63,524 bases of DNA from Ignavibacteria bacterium (GCA_016844745.1 JAERMQ010000012.1:1-63524), one strand, 5' to 3'; numbered from the stretch's first letter, positions 16,734 through 25,184 are shown. Made by a program: numbers and translations. Notes: generated by a model from the sequence alone, not told the origin.

Positions 16734-16987
16734 ATTAATTCCCTTTTTGTGACCTTGCTTCGCAATGCGTTGGTATATTCAACAGAATCAATAATATTTC
16801 TATCTTTCCACATACCAACGATATCACTTTTTATTAAATCCTTACCTGTAAATTTAATATTATTTTTTTCCATTGGCTTATCTATCAGGATTACCGCCTC
16901 AAAATGAACACCCTTTCTAAAGGAGGGATTGTTAATTAGCAACTCTCCGTTTTTTTTGATAATCGAACTAAATTTAATAGCTTCCAT
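16730..16987 (-). CDS. VapB-type antitoxin
   Basis: 85 residues. FTGKDLIKSDIVGMWKDR followed by NIIDSVEYTNALR is the short helix-loop seen in antitoxins placed directly before PIN toxins (binding the toxin through the C-terminal peptide). The N-terminal part (FSSIIKKNGELLI) is probably a short strand-rich DNA- or dimer-binding region. It overlaps the PIN remnant by four bases. The antitoxin appears intact while its toxin is not. Confidence 0.65.
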   Translation of the reverse strand: MEAIKFSSIIKKNGELLINNPSFRKGVHFEAVILIDKPMEKNNIKFTGKDLIKSDIVGMWKDRNIIDSVEYTNALRSKVTKRELI

Positions 16988-17026
16988 TTTTTATCTTTAT
17001 TTAAAATTATAAAGACTTATTCGTAT

Positions 17027-17323
17027 TCAACTTATTGTTAGATTAATTTGTTTTTCAAAGCCAATCTCAACTAATCTATACAAGGTAGATAATTGAATAT
17101 CGCTGTGACCATTTTCAATTCTGGAAATAAAGCTCTTTCTGGTCCCTGTCTTTTGTGCCAATTGTTCTTGTGTCAAATGAGCTTCTTTTCTCGCTTCCCG
17201 TAATATTTCACCTATGGCAAATGCTTTTGCTTTTATTTCAAAATTTGTCCTTTTTTCTGTTCCTAACATTCCATATCTTCGGTCGAGATGTTCGTCGAGT
17301 GTTGTTATATCTTTCATAATCAT
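17027..17323 (-). CDS. HigA-type antitoxin, XRE helix-turn-helix
   Basis: 98 residues. The helix-turn-helix is clear: ILREARKEAHLTQEQLAQKT, then GTRKSFISRIENGHSDIQLS, then TLYRLVEIGF. It follows a RelE/HigB-type toxin with a four-base overlap, the toxin-first order of HigBA. It should repress its own promoter upstream of 17676. No sign of decay. Confidence 0.85.
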   Translation of the reverse strand: MIMKDITTLDEHLDRRYGMLGTEKRTNFEIKAKAFAIGEILREARKEAHLTQEQLAQKTGTRKSFISRIENGHSDIQLSTLYRLVEIGFEKQINLTIS

Positions 17324-17676
17324 TTCCCTTTATTTTTTGATTCAAAATACTCTTCTTTTATTTTTTTTGCTTTATCAATTTCAATTGGTGGTGTTCTTTG
17401 TGATTTTTTTTGGAATCCATTAAAAAGCACTATCAATTTACCTTCATCAAAACAGCAAAAAATCCTGTAAATATTGCTCTCGTATTCAATTTTTATTTCA
17501 AACAAGCCATCAGTACCTTCAATAAATTGAAAAAACTTTTTTGGGATTATTTCAGCCACTGAAATTAAATATAAGTCATAGTCTTTTTTTTCTTTAACCT
17601 TTTCAGTTTGAGAATCAAAGAACTTTTTGAAATAATTTTTAAAATATATTATCTGCCTTTTTTTCTCCATCATCAA
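17320..17676 (-). CDS. HigB-type toxin (RelE/Gp49-like)
   Basis: 118 residues of the phage Gp49-like/HigB family (DUF891 type), ribosome-dependent mRNA interferases. The segments FFQFIEGTDGLFEIKIEY, NIYRIFCCFDEGKLIVLFNG and FQKKSQRTPPIEIDKAKKI match the core strands and the C-terminal basic helix. It is intact, unlike the PemK, VapC and DUF5615-type toxin genes in this window, and overlaps its antitoxin. Confidence 0.82.
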   Translation of the reverse strand: MMMEKKRQIIYFKNYFKKFFDSQTEKVKEKKDYDLYLISVAEIIPKKFFQFIEGTDGLFEIKIEYESNIYRIFCCFDEGKLIVLFNGFQKKSQRTPPIEIDKAKKIKEEYFESKNKGK

Positions 17677-17822
17677 AGTTAACTAATAATGGAACAATTC
17701 CCAAAATATTATTTATCAGGATTAAGTTTTTTTAAGCTATAATAGACCGCCCTTACTTAGTTCTACTTTTTTGAAAAACGTATGCTAAAAGAATTTCATT
17801 TACCATGAGTTATTCTTAAGAT

Positions 17823-18167
17823 TTAACAATTTCTTGAGTCTATGATAATTAAAAATGTTCCTCCCTTCCATCCTTTTGGACGGGTTCCAAAAATAACCCA
17901 GTAGTTATCAATTAAGTAGGCTTCATAAGGTCTTTGTTTTATAATATTATCTTTACCATAAATACTAAAAAGTATAGGTTCAGCTATGTTAATGGCAGTA
18001 GCACTATCTTTTATTATTGTTCTTTTATAGTCAATCACATTATGCTGTGACTTGTCTATTAGAGAAGACTTTAATTCCGATTTGGCAAACTTTTTACCAT
18101 GAAAAACTTTATTATTATTTTTCTGACCAAACGCTATAAAAGTAAAAGTCAAAAAAAAATTATACAA
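17823..18167 (-). CDS. NTF2-fold immunity-like protein, probably frameshifted near its start
   Basis: The C-terminal ~75 residues match NTF2-fold immunity proteins: SATAINIAEPILFSIYGKDN, then QRPYEAYLIDNYWVIFGT and GGTFLIIID. Family members neutralise polymorphic toxins. The frame given starts at TTG with NFFLTFTFIAFGQ, half a signal peptide. An ATG at 18188-18190 with GGAG upstream encodes MKFSKLLFV and then stops. A one-base change near the T run would fuse both into a complete signal peptide, so this is likely a frameshifted or phase-variable gene. The extreme C-terminus is also slightly short. Confidence 0.65.
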   Translation of the reverse strand: MYNFFLTFTFIAFGQKNNNKVFHGKKFAKSELKSSLIDKSQHNVIDYKRTIIKDSATAINIAEPILFSIYGKDNIIKQRPYEAYLIDNYWVIFGTRPKGWKGGTFLIIIDSRNC

Positions 18168-18219
18168 ATAATAACTTTGAAAATTTCATTTTTTATTCTC
18201 CTTAATTATAAGATTTTTT

Positions 18220-18447
18220 TTAAATTATCTTTTGATATTTATTCTCATAAGCAAAGCATATAAATTCTTCATCTTCTTTTTGGTCCAATCTTGTTAAATT
18301 ACATAAAATTTCTTCGTTTGGGTCATCGTCCTTTATACAAGACAAGCACATAACAGGTTTAGGATATAAATCAGGGTTTAATTCATTACCGTCATCGCCA
18401 AAATATCCATTCATACTCAAACCCAATCTATTTCCTATAAAATCCAT
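18220..18447 (-). CDS. Small conserved hypothetical protein, Cys-containing
   Basis: 75 residues from the second ATG (the upstream ATG at 18456 adds three). It contains IGNRLGLSMNGYFGDDGNEL, VMCLSCIKDD and EEILCNLTRLDQ. The CLSC pair and a further Cys hint at metal binding. I have the impression that this type recurs in Bacteroidetes, with no known function. It overlaps the 3' end of the SpoU-type methyltransferase by 20 bases and precedes the NTF2-fold immunity-like gene, so both could belong to a toxin-immunity island. Confidence 0.6.
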   Translation of the reverse strand: MDFIGNRLGLSMNGYFGDDGNELNPDLYPKPVMCLSCIKDDDPNEEILCNLTRLDQKEDEEFICFAYENKYQKII

Positions 18448-19189
18448 ACATTGCAATACCTGCAGCTACAGCAACATTCAAGGATTCTGAGCCGCCTCCT
18501 TCAATGCGAAATTCTTTAGTTAAGATTTTCAAAACCGATGGAGATATCCCTTTTGCTTCGTTGCCAAATACAAGCCCATACTTGCTTTCAGGAGAAATAT
18601 CTTCTAATTTATTATTGGTTCTCAACGTAGCTCCATATATCAAATGCTTTAGGAAATTATCACGAAGATAATCTGCAAGCCTGCTAACGTAAATAACTGA
18701 ACAGCGAAATAATGAACCCATAGTCGAGCGCACCGTTTTGGGATTGTATTTATCTGCGCAGTTATCCGAAAGAATAAGCTGCTTAAAGCCGAACCAATCA
18801 GCAGTCCTGATTATGGTTCCAACATTGCCCGGGTCCGAAATGGAATCTAACGCAATAAAATTTTCTGTTCTAATTGGCTTATCTTCTTTTATTTTTACCA
18901 ATGCAAAAATACCTTGCGGATTTTTTGTATCGCTTAGACTTTGGAACTGCTTTTCGTGTGCCGAATAAACTGAAATACCGCGCTGGGCAAAGCTTTCAGC
19001 AATATTATTTACGTTATCGGTTGCTCGTTCCCGAAGAACAATAAATTCGGTTTCATAAGTACTGGAGAGTAGTTCCGAACATATTTTCTCCCCTTCGGCA
19101 AGAAATAAATTATGCTGCTGGCGGTATTCTTTTTTGCGAAGCGTGCGAATCAGGCTTGCTAATTTATTCGATACTTGCAATGTGTACAT
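18428..19189 (-). CDS. TrmH/SpoU-family RNA 2'-O-methyltransferase
   Basis: 253 residues. All three SpoU motifs are present: SISDPGNVGTIIRTADWFG, YGLVFGNEAKGIS and RIEGGGSESLNVAVAAGIAM. The N-terminal ~90 residues form the substrate-binding domain. Such enzymes methylate ribose in 23S rRNA (RlmB type) or tRNA; which one cannot be decided. The gene is divergent from the nucleotidyltransferase at 19281; overlapping candidate -7 elements lie between them. Confidence 0.88.
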   Translation of the reverse strand: MYTLQVSNKLASLIRTLRKKEYRQQHNLFLAEGEKICSELLSSTYETEFIVLRERATDNVNNIAESFAQRGISVYSAHEKQFQSLSDTKNPQGIFALVKIKEDKPIRTENFIALDSISDPGNVGTIIRTADWFGFKQLILSDNCADKYNPKTVRSTMGSLFRCSVIYVSRLADYLRDNFLKHLIYGATLRTNNKLEDISPESKYGLVFGNEAKGISPSVLKILTKEFRIEGGGSESLNVAVAAGIAMYGFYRK

Positions 19190-19232
19190 TTGTTATTCTA
19201 ATTTATTAAGTAATTCTAATTTTTACTAAATT

Positions 19233-19247
19233 GCAAAATTATATTTG
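19233..19247. promoter_or_regulatory. Overlapping divergent -7-like elements
   Basis: TATATTTG at 19240-19247 (plus) and TAATTTTG read on the minus strand at 19233-19240 both fit TAnnTTTG and share one base between divergent genes. Neither has a clear TTTG at the -33 distance, so support is weak. Confidence 0.3.
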
Positions 19248-19280
19248 TATTGTAAAATAATGATTTAATTAATCTGCAAT

Positions 19281-19742
19281 ATGGTAGAAAAATTTCTCAA
19301 ATTATTGACTGAACTTGAAATTCAGCAAATCAAATATGTATTGATTGGAGGTTATGCGGTTGTATTGCATGGCTATTCAAGATTTACAGAAGATATTGAT
19401 ATAGTATTGGATAGTTCTGACGAAAATATAGAAAATTTCAAAAATGTTTTAAAGAAATTATATTCCGACCCTTCTATTGATGAAATCACAATAAATGAGC
19501 TAATTCAATATCCCGTACTTCGATATGGAACACCCGACGGATTTCACATTGATATAATAATAAAATTAGGAGAGGCTTTTAATTATGATAATATTGAATA
19601 TGAATTAATAGAGGTTAATGGAGCAAATGTAAAAGTAGCAGATGCTGAATCTTTATTTAAAATGAAGAAAGACACAATGCGTCCATCTGATGAAATGGAT
19701 GTATTATATTTAAAAGAAATTATCAGGAAGAAAAATTCATGA
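19281..19742 (+). CDS. AbiEii-type nucleotidyltransferase
   Basis: 153 residues. YVLIGGYAVVLHGYSRFTED followed by IDIVL is the nucleotidyltransferase core (GG plus D-x-D), as in AbiEii/MNT proteins of toxin-antitoxin and abortive-infection modules. A later DAESLFKMKKDTMRPSD supports the family. Its stop overlaps the ATG of the next ORF (ATGA). Which of the two is toxin and which antidote is not clear. Confidence 0.8.
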   Translation: MVEKFLKLLTELEIQQIKYVLIGGYAVVLHGYSRFTEDIDIVLDSSDENIENFKNVLKKLYSDPSIDEITINELIQYPVLRYGTPDGFHIDIIIKLGEAFNYDNIEYELIEVNGANVKVADAESLFKMKKDTMRPSDEMDVLYLKEIIRKKNS

Positions 19743-19993
19743 GCCTGCAGAAATTCAAAACAATCGAGGAAGCACGCGAGGCGCTTTATTGTTTCGAGCC
19801 TGATGAAGAATATTTCGAACGGGTCAGGAAGTTTTTTGAATTAGCATCCAAACTGGTGATTAACCGCGAGGAACCCGGCATCCATAAATTCAGGTCATTT
19901 CAGGAATTCAATGAATATAAAGAAAAATTAAGAATTACAACAATCAACAAAGAACCCCACCCTAACCCTCCCCGAAGGGGAGGGAACATGTAA
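19739..19993 (+). CDS. Partner of the nucleotidyltransferase; tail supplied by a repeat
   Basis: 84 residues, overlapping the nucleotidyltransferase by four bases. The body (IEEAREALYCFEPDEEYFER and HKFRSFQEFNEYKEK) is an acidic helical protein typical of small partners in such pairs. From about residue 71 the sequence EPHPNPPRRGGNM is translated from the left arm of the hairpin at 19948-20048, so the natural C-terminus has been overwritten or extended by the palindrome. Confidence 0.6.
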   Translation: MSLQKFKTIEEAREALYCFEPDEEYFERVRKFFELASKLVINREEPGIHKFRSFQEFNEYKEKLRITTINKEPHPNPPRRGGNM

Positions 19994-20048
19994 CTACCTT
20001 ATTTTTCAATTCCCTCCCCTTCGGGGAGGGTTAGGGTGGGGTTCTTTG
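19948..20048. repeat. Perfect 39-base-arm hairpin (CCCTAACCCTCCCC)
   Basis: Arms 19948-19986 and 20010-20048 are perfect reverse complements with a 23-base loop. The left arm is coding for the partner protein above. Confidence 0.95.
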
Positions 20049-20127
20049 TATAATTTAATAAGGAATTTATTATTTTAATATTGACCAGGATTAAGGAATG
20101 ATATCTTTGAATTCACATTAGTCACCT

Positions 20128-21063
20128 TTATTTCCCCTGACCCATATTCAATCGCCTTGCAAGCTCCATTACCGCATCGACATAATCATAACTATTGTTA
20201 TATAGAAAAACAGCTTGCCTGCGAGCATCTAACGAGTCGTTCCATCCGTGAGCCTTTAAATAGTTACCAACACTGAAAACGGCATCATCCAAATCGAAAA
20301 GATTTACTCTGCCGTCACCATTTCCGTCAATGCCCCATTTCACATAGCTGGAGGGGAGGAATTGGCAGAGCCCGAAAGCGCCAGACCAGGAACCAAAAAG
20401 TTCGCCGGGCCAAATCGGTGAAAACTTCCTGAGTTGAGCCAAAGCCATTAATTCGTTTAAAGCCCATTCGGATTTCTTCAATGCACGGCGTTTTATTTTT
20501 TCTTTCAATTCGGGTAGTTCCGCTTTATCCCCATTGAAATTAATGTCTAATTCACTTACATTTAATTCGATATTCATTGGCTGGTCTGCCATTGCTGTAC
20601 TAAAAAAAACGCTTGGAACATGATAGTCGCCTGTTATTTTTCCAAATTTTGTTTCAATCCATAATATTGCTGTAATTACTTCTTTAGGGACATTATGATT
20701 TTCCTCACATTCAGCAAGAATTTTCCTGTTTCTTCTGAGGAATTCACGACAGCGGCGAACAGAGGAATTCGAATAATTTGCAGAATAGTCAATTTTTTTG
20801 AGAAATCCGGAAACGTTAATTTTAATAAATTTTTCATTGAATTGCGTTCTGTAATCCGAAATTAATAAATTAAGAAATGATGTATCCATGCCTCTTTTGA
20901 GTAATTTTGCAATAACCGGACTAAATAAATTGCTTTTTTGCTTCCGTCCGTCAGATAGCGATGATGTCTGTGAAATTCTGTTTGGCGTTCCAATTAACAA
21001 AGGCAGCCAAATTATAAAAACGGAAATTGTCATTTGCCATGCTATTTTGCTATTAAACTTCAT
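20128..21063 (-). CDS. Lytic murein transglycosylase, MltB-like
   Basis: The start at 21063 is chosen because GCGGAGAT lies just before it and a hydrophobic export segment (TISVFIIWLPLLIG) follows; an upstream ATG at 21093 is possible. The 311 residues belong to the SLT_2/MltB type: ILWIETKFGKITGDY contains the catalytic Glu, followed by SGAFGLCQFLPSSYVKWG and an EF-hand-like DGNGDGRVNLFDLDDA before AVFSVGNYLKAHGW. It cleaves peptidoglycan with formation of 1,6-anhydroMurNAc in the periplasm. Confidence 0.88.
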   Translation of the reverse strand: MKFNSKIAWQMTISVFIIWLPLLIGTPNRISQTSSLSDGRKQKSNLFSPVIAKLLKRGMDTSFLNLLISDYRTQFNEKFIKINVSGFLKKIDYSANYSNSSVRRCREFLRRNRKILAECEENHNVPKEVITAILWIETKFGKITGDYHVPSVFFSTAMADQPMNIELNVSELDINFNGDKAELPELKEKIKRRALKKSEWALNELMALAQLRKFSPIWPGELFGSWSGAFGLCQFLPSSYVKWGIDGNGDGRVNLFDLDDAVFSVGNYLKAHGWNDSLDARRQAVFLYNNSYDYVDAVMELARRLNMGQGK

Positions 21064-21287
21064 ATCTCCGCTCTGTGCGCTGTCAATCCACATTAATAAT
21101 TCGGTTTATTAATCAATATAATTAATTGTGATGATTACCGATATTCCCATATCAATAACATAATCGTTCACTCTATCGTTCCAATGGAAAAATAGAAGTT
21201 TACAAAATAACAAAACAATATCAAATGAAGAAAATTTTGAAGAAATTATTTTGGATATTTTAATGACAAGTACAATTTAATCATACT

Positions 21288-21347
21288 CAATCAAGGATGA
21301 TTGAGCTACTAATCAATTGATGTTGGTAGAACAATCATCCCTGATTG
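21288..21347. repeat. Palindrome CAATCAAGGATGATTG / CAATCATCCCTGATTG
   Basis: 16-base arms at 21288-21303 and 21332-21347 with one mismatch, inner AGCTACTAA/TTGGTAGA. The middle resembles 15527-15557, so the two may share an origin. Ends 13 bases from the stop of the next gene. Confidence 0.75.
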
Positions 21348-21360
21348 TTTATTTTTATTC

Positions 21361-21900
21361 TTAAATATTGCTAATTTTGAAATATTTTACTTCGTACTTT
21401 TCGATATATTTTTTTCCACGCGTACAAAAAGCCATATTACTGTATGGCAGGTGCTTCTTAACCAACAGCACAATCTCCCTTCTCAATTCAGGATATTTGT
21501 CGGATATTCTATCCATTATCTCAAGTGAGTAGCATTTCTGACCGGGTTTTGCTGTATGGGAATCAAGTAGAGCGAAGCAATAATTCATAAGCTGCTCTAA
21601 TTCTTTTTCGGACTGCGGTAAGGGAATAACAATGAAGATATGAAGCAGGTTCATAATTATAGAATCATCCGTTGATGATATAAGCTCCATTAAAAATCTT
21701 TTTTTTAATTTTTCTGCCAATCGAGGCTCCTGTGCAAAACAGTGGTAGAGGACTCGGGCTGACCGTTGAGAGTATTTCCCTTTTTTTGAAAAAGTAAATT
21801 CAACAAGAGATGGGATAAGTTGTGGATTTTTCAGAATATAATCCCGGGCGGCTATGGTACCCACTTTCGAGCTGTCTTTTAATAATTTTTCCCATTCCAT
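21361..21900 (-). CDS. Hypothetical HEAT-like helical protein
   Basis: 179 residues, predicted all-helical with repeated Leu-rich helix pairs (LIPSLVEFTFSKKGKYSQRS, LAEKLKKRFLMELISS, YSLEIMDRISDKYPELRREI). The pattern is like HEAT/ARM repeats, for protein-protein contacts. No signal peptide, no enzyme motif. A long TTGTCTGAAC palindrome separates it from gcvT. Function unknown. Confidence 0.55.
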   Translation of the reverse strand: MEWEKLLKDSSKVGTIAARDYILKNPQLIPSLVEFTFSKKGKYSQRSARVLYHCFAQEPRLAEKLKKRFLMELISSTDDSIIMNLLHIFIVIPLPQSEKELEQLMNYCFALLDSHTAKPGQKCYSLEIMDRISDKYPELRREIVLLVKKHLPYSNMAFCTRGKKYIEKYEVKYFKISNI

Positions 21901-21907
21901 AATATTA

Positions 21908-22035
21908 ATTGTCTGAACCTTGATTTTTATGATTTAATTGATTACTATCTCCGGTTTTATCACTTTCCCAAATTTAAAAATCGAAAAAAAAATCAAATAA
22001 ATCATAAAAATCAAGTAAATCACAGTTCAGACAAT
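21908..22035. repeat. TTGTCTGAAC palindrome family, copy 1
   Basis: The left side reads ATTGTCTGAACCTTGATTTT and the right side AAAATCAAGTAAATCACAGT then TCAGACAAT; the arms are imperfect complements. Other members are at 40729-40831 and 55997-56089, with a half copy near 48120. Confidence 0.75.
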
Positions 22036-22043
22036 AAAATTTC

Positions 22044-23129
22044 TTATAAAAACGGAATTTTTGTAACAATCGCATTGAATCGCTTGCCGCGCGCCTCGAT
22101 TTCGATTTTCGAACCTTCCTGAATAAAATCTATCTCTACATATCCCATTCCAATTCCTTTATTCAGGACCGGTGATATATTGCCGCTCGTAACGACTCCA
22201 ATCTCACGTTCGCCTGAGAATATTTTATAATGATGGCGGGGGATAAATTTCTCAGCTTCAACTGTAAAACCGACCAAACGGCGCTTCAGTCCTTCGGTTT
22301 TTACTTTATTCAGTACATCGCTTGCGTTGAATTGTCCTTTCGAGAGCTTGGTAATCCAACCCAATCCGGCTTCCAAAGTATTAGTGGTTTCGTCAATATC
22401 GTTACCATAGAGGCAATAACCTTTTTCGAGCCGCAATGTATCGCGGCATCCCAAGCCAACCGGCTCTATTCCGAATTCCTGACCGGCTTCGAATACCTTT
22501 TCCCAAATCATGGTTGCTACCGATACATCCCCTCGGAAATAAATTTCAAATCCCAGTTCGCCGGTATAACCAGTGCGGGAAAGAATCATATCGATTCCGG
22601 CAAGCGCTCCGGTTTTGAAATTATAATATTCAATATCCGATAAATCGACGTGAGTTAGCTTTTGAAGTGTCTTGAGGCTGTCCGGTCCCTGAATGGCAAG
22701 TAAATTTACTTCATCTGTTTCATTTTTCACTTCAACTTCGAAGCCTTCGGTATTATTTATGCACCATGCAAAATCCTTATCGATATTAGCGCCATTGACT
22801 ACGAGCATGAACCAATCGCCCATGCAGTACACCAATAAATCATCGACTATACCGCCATCGGGCAGGCACATTGCAGAATATTGCACTTTACCCTCTGATA
22901 ACTTCGATGCGTCGTTTACAGTGATTTTTTGTACGTAGGATAAGGCATCCTTACCACGTACTTCGAATTCACCCATGTGGGATACATCGAATACACCAAC
23001 TTTGCTTCGAACAAGATTATGCTCATGTATAATTCCGGTTGGATATTGGATTGGCATTTGATAGCCGGCAAATTCTACCATCTTGCCGCCGGCTTGTTTG
23101 TGAAGTTCGTTAAAAGCTGTTAATTTCAT
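22044..23129 (-). CDS. gcvT: Aminomethyltransferase, glycine cleavage T protein
   Basis: GcvT moves the aminomethyl group of the lipoyl H protein to tetrahydrofolate, releasing ammonia. The ATG at 23129 is chosen since GGAAG lies six bases upstream and the product then begins MKLTAFNELHKQAGGKMVEF, as in the family; an earlier ATG at 23168 would add 13 non-homologous residues. 361 residues. RSKVGVFDVSHMGEFEVRG, LSRTGYTGELGFEIYF and DTLRLEKGYCLYGNDID are GcvT motifs. gcvH and gcvP are not in the window, and no glycine riboswitch was seen. Confidence 0.95.
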   Translation of the reverse strand: MKLTAFNELHKQAGGKMVEFAGYQMPIQYPTGIIHEHNLVRSKVGVFDVSHMGEFEVRGKDALSYVQKITVNDASKLSEGKVQYSAMCLPDGGIVDDLLVYCMGDWFMLVVNGANIDKDFAWCINNTEGFEVEVKNETDEVNLLAIQGPDSLKTLQKLTHVDLSDIEYYNFKTGALAGIDMILSRTGYTGELGFEIYFRGDVSVATMIWEKVFEAGQEFGIEPVGLGCRDTLRLEKGYCLYGNDIDETTNTLEAGLGWITKLSKGQFNASDVLNKVKTEGLKRRLVGFTVEAEKFIPRHHYKIFSGEREIGVVTSGNISPVLNKGIGMGYVEIDFIQEGSKIEIEARGKRFNAIVTKIPFL

Positions 23130-23213
23130 AATTCTTCCAAATAAATAAAAATAATTTGTTAGGAACAAAAAAATAAAATTAACAAAAATATTAATACGTT
23201 GTCTGAACCTTGA

Positions 23214-23298
23214 TTTATTGCTGAATTCTGAATTCTGAATTTTTAATTTATAATTCAGAATTCAGCATTCAGCATTCAGAATTCAGCATTCTGCATTA
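23214..23298. repeat. CTGAATT/CAGAATT palindromic tandem repeat
   Basis: Units of GCTGAATTCTGAAT run into their complements (ATTCAGAATTCAGCATTC) around an AT-rich centre. A second such hairpin lies on the other side of the lipoprotein gene. Confidence 0.8.
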
Positions 23299-23317
23299 TA
23301 TCATGGTTCGTACAATT

Positions 23318-23737
23318 TTACTGCTTGTCAAAGGTCATTTTACATGAAAGTTCTTGTTTCATGGCTGTCATATTGACTGTTCCTGTAATTGATTTACTAT
23401 CGGAAGAAACTGTTCCATTAAAAAAGGTTGCATCATGAGTAGAGTCTTTTGCATATAGAATTAATGTATGTTGAACGAGGGTTCCGGTCAACAGGTAAGT
23501 AGTATCTTTGGGTTGAACAGTTGCAAATCTGATATTGGCATGCGCCGTTCCGGTTATTTTGCCGGCAGAATCTATCAAAGTCAAGATGATTGTTGTTGAT
23601 GTGCTTTCGTTTACTTTTCCTTCGCCGGACCAAGTACCATTAATATTTACGGGCGAATTATCTTGGCTGCTGTCCGAGCAACCTATTATATAAAATAAAA
23701 ATAAAATTAATAAAAAAAATTCCGTATACTTTTTCAT
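23318..23737 (-). CDS. Small lipoprotein
   Basis: 139 residues from the ATG at 23737, preceded by AAGG; an in-frame start further up adds eight residues. The export signal is followed by the lipobox FYIIGCSDSS, so the mature protein should be lipid-anchored. The rest is Thr/Ser-rich beta sequence (GTWSGEGKVNESTSTTIILT, GTAHANIRFATVQPKDTTYL, SKSITGTVNMTAM) like a small lipocalin-type barrel. The gene is bounded by two CTGAATG hairpins. Function unknown. Confidence 0.75.
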   Translation of the reverse strand: MKKYTEFFLLILFLFYIIGCSDSSQDNSPVNINGTWSGEGKVNESTSTTIILTLIDSAGKITGTAHANIRFATVQPKDTTYLLTGTLVQHTLILYAKDSTHDATFFNGTVSSDSKSITGTVNMTAMKQELSCKMTFDKQ

Positions 23738-23782
23738 AAAAACCTTTTTGCAAAATTTCATTACCTACAATAAACAAGATTT

Positions 23783-23878
23783 AATGCTGAATGCTGAATG
23801 CTGAATTCTGAATGCTGAATTTTTTATTTATAATTTATAATTCAGCATTCAGCATTCAGCATTCAGCATTCAGCATTT
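23783..23878. repeat. CTGAATG/CATTCAG palindromic tandem repeat
   Basis: Repeated AATGCTGAATGCTGAATT units followed, after an AT-rich centre, by ATTCAGCATTCAGCATTC units. Forms a long hairpin upstream of the lipoprotein gene. Confidence 0.8.
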
Positions 23879-23987
23879 CTGAGAATACAAAGTTACATAG
23901 AAATCCCAGGAAAATGAAATATTTTATTTATTAAAGAAAAATTGTTAAATTGAAAAAATTAATGAATATTAATAATTATTTAAAATA

Positions 23988-25184
23988 ATGAAAATAAATA
24001 TATTATTTGTTGACGACGATGCTGACGCTTTGGAGTTCTATAAAAAGCTATTGGGAAGTATGAATGGTGATTGGATGCAGTATTATGCGTTAAGTGGAAA
24101 TGAAGCCCTCGAAATCATGCAGGGTAATAATATCGACGTCATTGTTGCCGACCTTAGAATGCCCCAAATGGATGGAGTTGAACTCCTTACTACTGTTAAA
24201 GAGAAATACCCCCATGTCTTGAGACTTGTACTATCTGCACACGAGGATGAAATGAAAGCCATCCGTTCCATAGGCGTTGCTCATCGATTCATGCTCAAAC
24301 CATGTGATATTCAGGAATTGAAGGAGAAAATACAGCGCTCTTTTCAATTGAGAAATTATATACAGAATGATAAAGTTATCGCCGTTATTAATAGTATCGG
24401 TGAACTGCCGACTATTCCAAAAATTTATCATAGAATTGAAGAAGAACTACGTAATCCGAACTCTTCAAGTGAGACCATTGCAAATATTATTGCCGGAGAT
24501 ATAGGACTTGTTACAAAAATAATGAAAATTGTAAATTCAAGTTTTTTCGGATTTCAAGGCAGAATTACAAATCTCAGCCAGGCAATTATCCTTCTTGGTT
24601 TAAATATTTTAAAAGCACTCATTATTCATTATTATATATATTCGACAAGCAAGACAACGCCTGCTCAAAACCGTTTCATAGAAGAATTAAGCGAGCATAG
24701 CCTATTGGTAGCCAATTATGCCAAAAAGATTGCTATCCTCGAAGAATCCGATAAATTAACAATAGATGATTCGTTTATGTCGGGAATTCTGCACGATATT
24801 GGGAAATTGGTTTTGTTGAATCTGCCGGATTATGAAGCAGATGTTGGTAGCTGTATGGTTTCAGGTAATCTTACTTTCCAGGAAGCCGAGTTCGAGGTTT
24901 ATGGTTTCACCCATAACGAAGCCGGAGCCTACTTATTGGGACTTTGGGGGCTGCCGGAAATTCTCATCGAAGTTGCATTATATCATCATGAGCCTTCGAA
25001 GTTGAAATCGAATCATTTTACAGCCGTTACCGCTGTCCATGCGGCAAATATTTTTGCAAAGCAACCAACGGATACCTTGAAGAAGGTAACCAGCAGCAGT
25101 ATGTTCAACCTTTTCCCAAAACTTGATGTTTCTTATTTATCAAATTTGAATTTAAAAAATAATATTATCGATTGGCTCAAATAA
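23988..25184 (+). CDS. Response regulator with HDOD output domain
   Basis: 398 residues. Receiver domain 1-120: acidic DDD at 9-11, phosphoacceptor Asp55 in VIVADLRMPQMDG, Lys104 in MLKPCD. From about 130 an HDOD domain follows: IGELPTIPKIYHRIEEEL, MKIVNSSFFGFQGRITNLSQ and SGILHDIGKLVLL, with LPEILIEVALYHHEPSK. HDOD regulators act by protein contacts in chemotaxis-like or stress signalling; c-di-GMP hydrolysis is not expected because the GYP motif is absent. No partner kinase is adjacent. Confidence 0.9.
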   Translation: MKINILFVDDDADALEFYKKLLGSMNGDWMQYYALSGNEALEIMQGNNIDVIVADLRMPQMDGVELLTTVKEKYPHVLRLVLSAHEDEMKAIRSIGVAHRFMLKPCDIQELKEKIQRSFQLRNYIQNDKVIAVINSIGELPTIPKIYHRIEEELRNPNSSSETIANIIAGDIGLVTKIMKIVNSSFFGFQGRITNLSQAIILLGLNILKALIIHYYIYSTSKTTPAQNRFIEELSEHSLLVANYAKKIAILEESDKLTIDDSFMSGILHDIGKLVLLNLPDYEADVGSCMVSGNLTFQEAEFEVYGFTHNEAGAYLLGLWGLPEILIEVALYHHEPSKLKSNHFTAVTAVHAANIFAKQPTDTLKKVTSSSMFNLFPKLDVSYLSNLNLKNNIIDWLK

